A DNA stretch of 64,000 nt from Ornithinimicrobium pekingense DSM 21552. GTDB taxonomy: Bacteria; Actinomycetota; Actinomycetes; Actinomycetales; Dermatophilaceae. A program made the position numbers and the translations under genes. Within the stretch, counting starts at the first letter, position 1. Every line of letters starts with the position of its first letter. This document shows positions 54,275 to 61,379 of the stretch, piece after piece. The notes beneath the pieces are model-generated. The model saw only the letters and a list, made by a program, of their open reading frames with translations, did not search any database and was not told the DNA's origin. The stretch spans positions 219,925 to 283,924 of the forward strand of contig NZ_ATWJ01000013.1 of the NCBI RefSeq assembly GCF_000421185.1, read 5' to 3'.

Positions 54275-54322
54275 CCGGCCTCGCCCAGCTGGGCGATGTC
54301 GACCCGCCGAGGGCGAGGCCGG
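54275..54322. repeat. Intergenic repeat copy 2 with hairpin
   Basis: CCGGCCTCGCCC (54275-54286) pairs with GGGCGAGGCCGG (54311-54322). Between lies the repeat core CCAGCTGGGCGATGTCGACC. The element 54279-54318 matches the copy at 26376-26415 at about 36 of 40 positions. It lies 58 bp upstream of the AbiEi/DUF559 gene. Confidence 0.72.
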
Positions 54323-54379
54323 GGGGTCCTGTGGACAACGACGGCACTCCCGATCGCTTCCCGGGCAGGCTGTGGCGGC

Positions 54380-55333
54380 ATGGAGCCGACGACCTGCCTC
54401 GCACCGGGCCAGCGCGACGAGGTGCTGCACCTGCTCGCCGCCCAGCACCACACGCTCAGCAGCCGCGACCTCAAGGGGCTGCGGATCGGCAGCGAGGGCG
54501 TGCGCGCCCTGACCCGGACCGGGGTGCTCACCAGGGTGGCCCGGGGCGCCTACGTCTCCACCACGGTGCTCGCCGCGGCCGATCCGGACGAACGGCACCG
54601 GCTGACGGCTCTCGCGGTGGCCCGCACGTGGCCGGAGGGTGTCGCGGTGAGCCATGCCAGCGCGGCGATGCTGTGGGGGCTGCCGGTCCTGTCCCGTCCC
54701 GACCGGGTCCACGGCAGCCGCACGGGGGCCGGGCAGTTCCGTCGGGCTGCCCGCTACACCATCCACACCGGCTACTCCGCCGCCCGGACCTCCTCGGTCC
54801 GCGGGGCTCCTGTGGTGGAGCCGGCGTTCGCGGTCGTCGGCGTCCTCGAGAGCTCCGGCGTGCAGGAGGCGGTCGTCTGCGGCGATGCAGCCCTGCACCG
54901 TGGCCTGGCGGTGGTCGACGACCTCGAGCGAGCCGCGTCTGCAGCCGGACACCCGTCGGCACGACGCCTGATGCAGCGCGCCGCTGGCCTCATGGACCCA
55001 GCCTGCGAGTCCGCGGGCGAGACGCTCTCGCGCCTCCTGCTGGGCAGGCTCGGGTATGCGGTGACCTCGCAGGTCGCCGTCCACGCTCCGCACGGCGGCT
55101 TCGTCGGACGGGTGGACTTCCTGGTCGACGGCACCAGGGTGGCCGTGGAGTTCGACGGCATGGTGAAGTACGGCGAGCGCAACGCCCTCGTCCTCGAGAA
55201 GCGGCGTGAGCTTGCGCTCCAGCGCGCGGGCTACACGGTCGTCCGGATCGTCTGGGCGGACCTGTCGCGACCGGACCGGGTGCGTGAGCTCCTCGAGACC
55301 GCCATCGCGGCCGACCGGGCTCGGTCAGCCTGA
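54380..55333 (+). CDS. AbiEi-like antitoxin domain fused to DUF559 nuclease-like domain
   Basis: A 317-aa protein. The N-terminal part (about 10-60; HTLSSRDLKGLRIGSEGVRAL then GVLTRVARGAYV) is the winged helix of AbiEi-family antitoxins. The C-terminal part (about 235-310) is a DUF559/Vsr-like restriction-endonuclease fold: GRVDFLVDGTRVAVEFDG, then EKRRELALQRAGYTVVRIVW. No AbiEii toxin partner is adjacent. CAGGCT lies 8 nt before the ATG. The gene sits between two copies of the intergenic repeat. Confidence 0.8.
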   Translation: MEPTTCLAPGQRDEVLHLLAAQHHTLSSRDLKGLRIGSEGVRALTRTGVLTRVARGAYVSTTVLAAADPDERHRLTALAVARTWPEGVAVSHASAAMLWGLPVLSRPDRVHGSRTGAGQFRRAARYTIHTGYSAARTSSVRGAPVVEPAFAVVGVLESSGVQEAVVCGDAALHRGLAVVDDLERAASAAGHPSARRLMQRAAGLMDPACESAGETLSRLLLGRLGYAVTSQVAVHAPHGGFVGRVDFLVDGTRVAVEFDGMVKYGERNALVLEKRRELALQRAGYTVVRIVWADLSRPDRVRELLETAIAADRARSA

Positions 55334-55356
55334 CCCCCGGCCGCGGCACAGCAGGG

Positions 55357-55406
55357 TCGACATCGCCCAGCTGGGCGATGTCGAGCCCAGCTGGCCGATG
55401 TCGACC
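55357..55406. repeat. Intergenic repeat copy 3: 28-bp palindrome plus half unit
   Basis: Positions 55357-55384 form a perfect 28-bp palindrome: TCGACATCGCCCAG followed by its reverse complement. A second, partly changed half unit GCCCAGCTGGCCGATGTCGA (from 55385) follows. It shares the core of copies 1 and 2 and lies 24 bp after the stop of the AbiEi/DUF559 gene. Confidence 0.75.
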
Positions 55407-55466
55407 GGTGCATGGCGAACCCACCAGGACTCCCGGAGGCGCGGCGACCCACGGACCTGCCGTGCC

Positions 55467-56138
55467 TTACTGGCCGAGACCGCCCAGCATCGTCTCGAAG
55501 TCGGTCACGTCCGTCGGCAGGTCGTTGCCCGAGCGGCGGCGGCGGACCCCGTCGAGGTCCTCGGAGCTGGGCGCGAAGCCCGCCACCGAGCCGGTCTCGG
55601 CGACGACCAGCGCCGCCAGCTCGGAGGCCGCCCGCGTGATGCGCGCGGTCAGCGAGTCGTGCTCGCCCCCGCCGAAGTCCTCCGTGGCCGCGAACACGCC
55701 GGTGGGCACGACGACCGCCCGCAGGTAGCCGAACAGCGGCCGCAGGGCGTGGTCGAGGACCAGCTGGTGGCGCGCGGTCCCGGCCGTCGCGGCGATGATC
55801 ACCGGCATCCCGGTGAGGGCGTCGGTGTCGAGGATGTCCACGAACATCTTGAACAGCCCTGAGTAGCTGGCGGTGAAGACCGGCGTCACGGCCACCAGCC
55901 CGTCGGCGGAGCTGACCAGGTCACGAGCGCGCCGGACCGCGGGGGTCGGCATACCCCCGGTGGTCATGGTGGTGGCCAGGTCGACGGCGAGCTCGCGCAG
56001 CTCGATGACCTCCACCTGCGCGCTCTCGCCGCGCGCGCTGACCTGCGTGCCGACGGCCTCGGCGATGCGGTCGGCGAGCAGCCGGGTGGACGACGGCCGG
56101 GACAGGCCTGCGGTGATGACGACGATGCGACGGGACAC
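55467..56138 (-). CDS. NADPH-dependent FMN reductase (CE1759 family)
   Basis: A 223-aa flavodoxin-like reductase. The FMN-phosphate loop is GLSRPSSTRLLAD (about 11-23), and the AVTPVFTASYSGLFKMFVD segment (near 83) is typical of SsuE/MsuE-type reductases. It would supply reduced FMN to the flavin monooxygenase encoded just upstream (56192-57331, gap 53 nt). GTG start with AGGGAG. Confidence 0.9.
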   Translation of the reverse strand: MSRRIVVITAGLSRPSSTRLLADRIAEAVGTQVSARGESAQVEVIELRELAVDLATTMTTGGMPTPAVRRARDLVSSADGLVAVTPVFTASYSGLFKMFVDILDTDALTGMPVIIAATAGTARHQLVLDHALRPLFGYLRAVVVPTGVFAATEDFGGGEHDSLTARITRAASELAALVVAETGSVAGFAPSSEDLDGVRRRRSGNDLPTDVTDFETMLGGLGQ

Positions 56139-56191
56139 GTGCGGCTCCCTGGGTCGGGGACGTTCGGGTGGTTCGAGAGGGGTGTGGGCGG

Positions 56192-57331
56192 TCAGCGCGC
56201 GACTGCGGCGGCCTGCTCGGCGGCCCGGACGGGCGCGACGAGGTGGTGCGGCGCGTCGGGGCCGGCGGCGACCAGGCTGGCGTGGGTGGGCGGGTCGCTG
56301 GGCACGTGGGCCGGGCGCCGCGCCTCGAACTCCCGCCGCAGCACGGGCACGACCTCGCGACCGAGGATCTCCATCTGCTCCAGGACCATCTCCACCGGCA
56401 GGCCGGCGTGGTCGATGAGGAACAGCTGGCGCTGGTAGTCACCGACAGCGTCGGCGAAGCCGAGGGTCCGCTCGATAACCATCTCCGGGGTGCCGACCGT
56501 CAGCGGCGTCGCCCGGGTGAACTCCTCCAGGCTCGGGCCGTGACCGTAGACCGGGGCGTTGTCGAAGTAGGGCCGGAAGACGCGCTTGGCCTCCGCCTCG
56601 GTGGCACCCATGAAGACCTGCCCGCCCAGACCGACGATCGCCTGGTCGGCACCGCCGTGGCGGTAGTGCTCGAAGCGGCGGCGGTAGAGGTTGACCATCT
56701 GCGCCGTGTGCTCGATGTTCCAGAAGATGTGGTTGTGGAAGAAGCCGTCCCCGTAGTAGGCGGCCTGCTCGGCGATCTCGGTGGAGCGGATGGAGCCGTG
56801 CCACACGAAGGGCGGCGTGTCGTCCAGCGGGCGCGGCGTCGAGGTGAAGCCCTGCAGCGGCGTGCGGAACTTGCCCTGCCAGTCCACGACGTCCTCGCGC
56901 CACAGGCGCCGCAGCAGGTGGTAGTTCTCGATGGCCAGCGGGATGCCCTGGCGGATGTCCTTGCCGAACCACGGGTAGACCGGGCCGGTGTTGCCGCGGC
57001 CCATCATCAGGTCGACCCGGCCCTTGGCCAGGTGCTGGAGGAAGGCGTAGTCCTCCGCGATCCGGACCGGGTCGGTCGTGGTGATCAGGGTCGTCGACGT
57101 GGACAGGAGGAGACGCTCGGTCTGCGCGGCGATGTAGGCCAGGTGGGTCGTCGGGGCCGACGGCACGAACGGCGGGTTGTGGTGCTCACCGGTCGCGAAG
57201 ACGTCCAGCCCGACCTCCTCGGCCTTGAGGGCGATGCGCGTCATCGCCTCGATGCGCTCGCCCTCGCTGGGCGTGCGTCCGGTGGTGGGGTCGGTCGTGA
57301 CATCGCCGACGCTGAAGACACCGAACTGCAT
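56192..57331 (-). CDS. LLM-class flavin-dependent monooxygenase (CE1758 family)
   Basis: A 379-aa bacterial-luciferase-like TIM barrel that uses FMNH2 and O2. Landmarks are DVFATGEHHNPPFVPSAP (near 47), LITTTDPVRIAEDYAFLQHL and DLMMGRGNTGPVYPWFG. It is paired with the FMN reductase downstream, as in two-component monooxygenases. GGAGAAGG supports the ATG at 57331. The promoter carries a RosR-like palindrome. Substrate unknown. Confidence 0.9.
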   Translation of the reverse strand: MQFGVFSVGDVTTDPTTGRTPSEGERIEAMTRIALKAEEVGLDVFATGEHHNPPFVPSAPTTHLAYIAAQTERLLLSTSTTLITTTDPVRIAEDYAFLQHLAKGRVDLMMGRGNTGPVYPWFGKDIRQGIPLAIENYHLLRRLWREDVVDWQGKFRTPLQGFTSTPRPLDDTPPFVWHGSIRSTEIAEQAAYYGDGFFHNHIFWNIEHTAQMVNLYRRRFEHYRHGGADQAIVGLGGQVFMGATEAEAKRVFRPYFDNAPVYGHGPSLEEFTRATPLTVGTPEMVIERTLGFADAVGDYQRQLFLIDHAGLPVEMVLEQMEILGREVVPVLRREFEARRPAHVPSDPPTHASLVAAGPDAPHHLVAPVRAAEQAAAVAR

Positions 57332-57351
57332 GGGGCTCACCTTCTCCGGGG

Positions 57352-57369
57352 TAGTTGATGTATCAACTT
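57352..57369. promoter_or_regulatory. RosR-like operator upstream of the flavin monooxygenase pair
   Basis: TAGTTGATGTATCAACTT (57352-57369), with a perfect AGTTGAT-GT-ATCAACT core, matches 16 of 18 positions of the C. glutamicum RosR site TTGTTGAYRYRTCAACWA as I recall it. It lies 21 bp upstream of the ATG, over the likely promoter. Confidence 0.68.
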
Positions 57370-57392
57370 TACCAACAGGGGCCCGTCCGGGT

Positions 57393-58142
57393 CTATTCCA
57401 GGGTGCCTCGGTCGGCCACGTGCCGCCAGTCGTCCTGCGGCCGGTAGCCGAGGTCGACCAGGGCGCCGGTGAGGTCCCAGCGCCGGGCGGCGTTGTCGGA
57501 GGTGACGTAGTAGATGCCGAAGCGGACCGGCGCCTGGACCGCCCGCCGCAGCGCCTGGGCCATGTCCCGGGGGCTGGTCCACATCCCCTGGGTCAGCTCG
57601 TCGTCGGCCGCACCGAAGTCGCCGCTCTCCCAGCCGATCCGCAGCGCGATCACGTCCAGCCCGTGCTCGTCGTGGTAGAAGCGGCCCAGGACCTCACCGA
57701 AGACCTTGGACACCCCGTAGAGCGAGTCGGGGCGGGGCGGCTGGTGGTTGTAGACGGGCCACTGGCGGTCGCGGTCGTACATGCCCATCGCGTGGTTGGA
57801 GGAGGCGAGCACCACCCGTCGCACGCCGGCCTGCCGCGCGCCCTCCAGCACCGTGCGCGTACCGACGATGTTGAGGTCGAGCACGTCCTCCCACGGAGCC
57901 TCCGGCGAGGCGGCCCCCGCGAGGTGGATCACCGTGTCCACGCCCTCGAGCGCGGTCGTCACCGCCTCCAGGTCGCGCACGTCGAGGTCCTCCACGGGCG
58001 GGTCACCGTCAGCGTCGGCGTCGGCGTCGCTGAGACGGAGGTCGAAGTCTGTCTCCTCGTCCTCGCGCAGCAGCCGCAGCACGTCGTGGCCGATCGTGCC
58101 GGCGGCGCCGGTGACGAGGACGGTCGTGCGTGGTCGGTCCAT
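57393..58142 (-). CDS. NAD-dependent epimerase/uronate dehydrogenase-like
   Basis: A 249-aa extended SDR: GAAGTIGHDVLRLL (about 12-25), IHLAGAASPEAPWEDVLDLN, LASSNHAMGMYDRD (near 115) and the YGVSK catalytic motif (near 143). SSNHAMGMY is characteristic of the uronate dehydrogenase (Udh) branch, which oxidises hexuronates to lactones. TAGCGT lies 7 nt before the ATG (leaderless). Confidence 0.82.
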   Translation of the reverse strand: MDRPRTTVLVTGAAGTIGHDVLRLLREDEETDFDLRLSDADADADGDPPVEDLDVRDLEAVTTALEGVDTVIHLAGAASPEAPWEDVLDLNIVGTRTVLEGARQAGVRRVVLASSNHAMGMYDRDRQWPVYNHQPPRPDSLYGVSKVFGEVLGRFYHDEHGLDVIALRIGWESGDFGAADDELTQGMWTSPRDMAQALRRAVQAPVRFGIYYVTSDNAARRWDLTGALVDLGYRPQDDWRHVADRGTLE

Positions 58143-58160
58143 GGGCGCGACGCTAGGCCG

Positions 58161-58583
58161 TCACTGCCGGGCAGGCCCGTCGAACAGCCCGGCCCGGCCG
58201 AACATCTGCGCGGTGTCCCGCGCCGACGGCATACCCGCGTCGGGGTCCGCGCCGTGCTCGAGCAGGGCGTCGACCACCTCCGGCTCCCCCTTGAACACCG
58301 CGCCCGCGAGGGGCGACTGCCCCCGGTCGTTGAGACGGTCGACGTCCGCTCCCCGCCTGGCCAGCTCGCGGACCAGGTCGGCGTGCCCGTGGTAGGCAGC
58401 GAGCATCAGAAGGGTGTTGCCGGCCGGGTCGGTCAGGTCGGCGGGGGCGCCGGCGTCGACGTAGGCCGCGAGCTGCTCGGTCCGCCCCTGCCGGGCGAGG
58501 TCGAGGAGGGCGTGCGCCAGGTCGATCGTCTCCTGGTCAGGTCCCGGGGACGGCGGGGGGTATGGGGTGTCAGGCTCGGTCAT
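58161..58583 (-). CDS. Ankyrin-repeat protein
   Basis: A 140-aa cytoplasmic protein with a Pro-rich head and three ankyrin repeats: around 30-55, DPAGNTLLMLAAYHGHADLVRELARRGADVD (about 57-87; landmark NTLLMLAAYHGH) and RGQSPLAGAVFKGEPEVVDALLEHGADPD. The stretch MTEPDTPYPPPSP is the start; GAGGAGGAG precedes the ATG. A protein-binding role is likely; partner unknown. Confidence 0.85.
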   Translation of the reverse strand: MTEPDTPYPPPSPGPDQETIDLAHALLDLARQGRTEQLAAYVDAGAPADLTDPAGNTLLMLAAYHGHADLVRELARRGADVDRLNDRGQSPLAGAVFKGEPEVVDALLEHGADPDAGMPSARDTAQMFGRAGLFDGPARQ

Positions 58584-58671
58584 CGGTGCTCCTCCTCGCC
58601 GCCGCCTCGCTCTGCAGCGGCCGTAGGCTCTCCCGTCCGAGCCTAGGGGAGGGCCGGGGTAGCGTCGGAGG

Positions 58672-59439
58672 ATGACCACCTCCCCCGCCCGGCTCGAGGA
58701 GGCCCTGCGGGCCGCCTTCTCCTCCGACCCGAGCGTCCGCCAGGAGGCGGCGCTGCGGCTGGGGACCCTGGCCGACGCGGCGTCGGCGCCGCAGCTGGTC
58801 GCCCTGCTCGTCTCCGAGCCCGACTTCTACGTCCGCGAGACCCTGACCTGGGCCGTGGTCAACCAGGCGCAGGCGGCCCTGCCGCACCTGCTCGCGGCGC
58901 TCGAGGGCGGGGAGCCGTCGAGGGTGCAGGTGCTGCACGCGCTGAGCAAGATCCGCGACCCTCGCGCGGTGGCCCACGTCCTGCCGCTCGCGGACGACCC
59001 GGACGACGCCGTGGCGGCCAAGGCGTGGTGGGCGCTGGGGCGCACGGGCACTCCGGAGGCGGCGCCCGCGCTGCTGGCGCACCTGGGCGACCCGGACGAG
59101 GCACGTCGCCGCGAGCTGACCCGGGCGCTCGAGCAGCTCGGCGAGCCGGCGGTGCCCGGCCTGGCGGCACGGCTTCGCGACGGCGACGCCCTCACGCGCA
59201 GGCACGCCGCCGAGGTGCTCACGGTCATCGGCGACCCCGGTGCGCGCGGCGCGACCGTGGCCCTGGTCGGCGCGGTCGAGCACGACGACAAGGAGGTCGC
59301 GCTGGTGGCGGTGGAGGCTCTGGCCCGGCTCGACGTCCCCGAGGTCGACGAGGCGCTGGAGCGGCTGCGGGGCTCGGGCGACCGGTGGCTGGCGATCATC
59401 GCCGACTGGCTGCTCTCGGACCGGGCGGACCGGGCGTAA
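58672..59439 (+). CDS. HEAT-repeat protein
   Basis: A 255-aa protein made of about seven HEAT-type helical repeats, e.g. RQEAALRLGTLADAASAPQLVALL (near 23) and PAVPGLAARLRDGDALTRRHAAEVLTVIGDPGA (near 160). Such scaffolds bind proteins or nucleic acids (including phycobilin-lyase-like and DNA glycosylase-like folds). TAGCGT lies 6 nt before the ATG. It is divergent from the ankyrin gene. Confidence 0.85.
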   Translation: MTTSPARLEEALRAAFSSDPSVRQEAALRLGTLADAASAPQLVALLVSEPDFYVRETLTWAVVNQAQAALPHLLAALEGGEPSRVQVLHALSKIRDPRAVAHVLPLADDPDDAVAAKAWWALGRTGTPEAAPALLAHLGDPDEARRRELTRALEQLGEPAVPGLAARLRDGDALTRRHAAEVLTVIGDPGARGATVALVGAVEHDDKEVALVAVEALARLDVPEVDEALERLRGSGDRWLAIIADWLLSDRADRA

Positions 59440-59470
59440 CGGTCACACCGTCCTGGAGCCGGCAGCAGCC

Positions 59471-60004
59471 TCAGGCCGCGAGGAGGAGCGCCAGGGCCGC
59501 GGTGTCGACGTCGGAGCCGGGGTCGGCCAGCACCTTGCTGGTGAGGCGTGCGATGTGACCGTGGGCGTCGACCTCGACCCAGGCGGCGCGGTGCTCGAGG
59601 CCCAGGTCCGGCACCCCTGGGAGCAGGATGCAGCCCGAGGCGGTCTCGTACTCCGGCACCGAGGAGAGCGTGCTGCGCGGCGGGTGCAGCACCGCCAGGC
59701 CGGGTGGGGTCCGGTCGGCGAAGCGGCCCGGCTGCAGGTGCTCCTCGCCCAGGATCGGGCCCTCCGCCAGGACCAGACCCACCGCCCCCTCGGGCGGGCC
59801 GTCCGGGACCTCCTCGGCGACGCGGAAGACGGTGCTGCCCTGAGGCAGCATGCCGGGGACGGCGGCGAGCTGGACCGCGAGCAGGAGGAAGTCGGCCCAC
59901 TCCAGCGTGTCGTCCGGCCAGCGCCCGATCAGCACGAACCCCGAGAGCTCGCCGTTGCGCTGCAGCGGCGCGACCTCGACCGGCGGCAACCCGCGATCCG
60001 ACAT
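59471..60004 (-). CDS. Hypothetical protein
   Basis: A 177-aa soluble protein I do not recognise. It has a beta-rich centre (GCILLPGVPDLGLEHRAAWVEVDAHG, landmark LEHRAAWVEV near 143) and a helical C-terminus (SDVDTAALALLLAA). The start at 60004 is set by GAGGAGG 8 nt upstream; longer frames would run into the divergent ATPase promoter. Confidence 0.62.
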   Translation of the reverse strand: MSDRGLPPVEVAPLQRNGELSGFVLIGRWPDDTLEWADFLLLAVQLAAVPGMLPQGSTVFRVAEEVPDGPPEGAVGLVLAEGPILGEEHLQPGRFADRTPPGLAVLHPPRSTLSSVPEYETASGCILLPGVPDLGLEHRAAWVEVDAHGHIARLTSKVLADPGSDVDTAALALLLAA

Positions 60005-60143
60005 CCGCGCGACCTCCTCGCCCTCGTCCGGACAGGCACCAGATGGTGGTCCCTCCAAGACTGCCACGGAAGAGGCGCCGACGGGCAGTGCTCGGACGGG
60101 GATCGCGTCGGGCGTGTCGGCGCGCACCTCTACGCTGCCCGAT

Positions 60144-61355
60144 GTGTACAGCACCGTGGCGATCAGCGGCTACCGCTCCCTGCGCGACGTCCGGCTGCCG
60201 CTGGGGCGGCTCACGGTCGTCACCGGGGCCAACGGGACGGGCAAGAGCAGCGTCTACCGCGCCCTGCGGCTGCTCGCCGACTGCGGCGCCGGGCGGGTGG
60301 TCGGCTCGCTCGCCCGCGAGGGCGGGCTCGGGTCGGCACTGTGGGCGGGCCCGGAGACGCTGGGCGGCGCCCGGCGGGGGTATGACGTGCAGGGCACGGT
60401 GCGCAAGGACCGGGTCGGGCTCCGCCTGGGGGTCGGTGGTGACGAGCTGTCCTACCTCGTCGACCTCGGCATACCCGTGCAGTCGGGCTCGGCGTTCGAC
60501 CGCGACCCGGAGGTCAAGCGCGAGGCTGTCTGGACCGGGCCGGTCATGCGACCGGCGACGCTGGTGGCGCGGCGCCGGCACCACAGCGTGGAGCTGCGCG
60601 ACGACGCGGGTCGCTGGGCCAGGGCACCGGTCAGCGTCCCGGCCTGGGCCAGCATGCTCACCGAGGTCGTCGACCCGCTCGCCGCGCCGGAGCTGTGGGC
60701 CGTGCGCGAGGCGCTCCGGTCGTGGCGGTTCTACGACGGCTTCCGCGTGGACGCGGCCAGCCCGGTGCGCCAGCCCCAGGTCGGCACCCGCACGTGGGCG
60801 CTGGCCGAGGACGGGGCCGACCTGGCCGCCGCGCTGCAGACCATCGCCGAGGACGGGCGCTCCGCGCTCGACGACGCGGTGGCCGACGCGTTCGACGGCG
60901 CCAGGGTCGACGTCGTGCCGACCGACGGACTCTTCGACGTGCGGCTCCACCAACCGGGGATGCTGCGGCCGCTGCGCTCCGCCGAGCTCTCGGACGGCAC
61001 GCTGCGCTACCTGCTCTGGCTGGCGGCCCTGCTGACCCCGGTGCCACCGCGGCTCATGGCCCTGAACGAGCCGGAGACGAGCCTGCACCCGTCGCTGGTC
61101 GGGCCTCTCGGCCGTCTGGTCGCCGCCGCCGCACGGCGCACCCAGGTCGTCGTGGTGACCCACTCCGAGCCGCTCCTGAGCGCGGTGGCCGACGCGCTCG
61201 GCACCGACCCTGACGCGGCACGCGACGGGGAGGACCTCGCGCCGGGAGAGGTGGCCCCGCTGCGCCTCGTCAAGCTGACCAAGGACCTGGGCGAGACCCA
61301 GGTGGCCGGTCAGGGCCTGCTCAGCACGCCGCCGTGGGAGTGGGGCCGACGGTAG
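60144..61355 (+). CDS. AAA-family ATPase (RecF/OLD-like)
   Basis: A 403-aa ABC-type ATPase. SGYRSLRDVRLPLGRLTVVTG leads to Walker A GANGTGKSS (28-36); the signature-like ELSDGTLRYLLWL lies near 285; Walker B and D-loop are LMALNEPETSLHP (near 308), followed by VVVVTHSEPLL. No nuclease domain is fused. GTG start 7 nt after TACGCT (60131-60136), leaderless. Similar ATPases act in DNA repair or phage defence; the partner is unknown. Confidence 0.88.
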   Translation: MYSTVAISGYRSLRDVRLPLGRLTVVTGANGTGKSSVYRALRLLADCGAGRVVGSLAREGGLGSALWAGPETLGGARRGYDVQGTVRKDRVGLRLGVGGDELSYLVDLGIPVQSGSAFDRDPEVKREAVWTGPVMRPATLVARRRHHSVELRDDAGRWARAPVSVPAWASMLTEVVDPLAAPELWAVREALRSWRFYDGFRVDAASPVRQPQVGTRTWALAEDGADLAAALQTIAEDGRSALDDAVADAFDGARVDVVPTDGLFDVRLHQPGMLRPLRSAELSDGTLRYLLWLAALLTPVPPRLMALNEPETSLHPSLVGPLGRLVAAAARRTQVVVVTHSEPLLSAVADALGTDPDAARDGEDLAPGEVAPLRLVKLTKDLGETQVAGQGLLSTPPWEWGRR

Positions 61356-61379
61356 CGGCGCCCGGGGCGTCGCAGGTCG

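Noticed and set aside
30164..57369. The MarR encoded at 29713-30165 as the regulator of the RosR-like site at 57352.
   Set aside because: Its own start region carries a different palindrome (ATGATG-N4-CATCAT), so the two sites are unlikely to share a protein.
58161..61355. A defence island made of the ankyrin, HEAT and AAA proteins.
   Set aside because: The genes are divergently or separately transcribed, no nuclease or phage-related partner is adjacent, and each has housekeeping-like alternatives. The evidence is too thin to claim a system.
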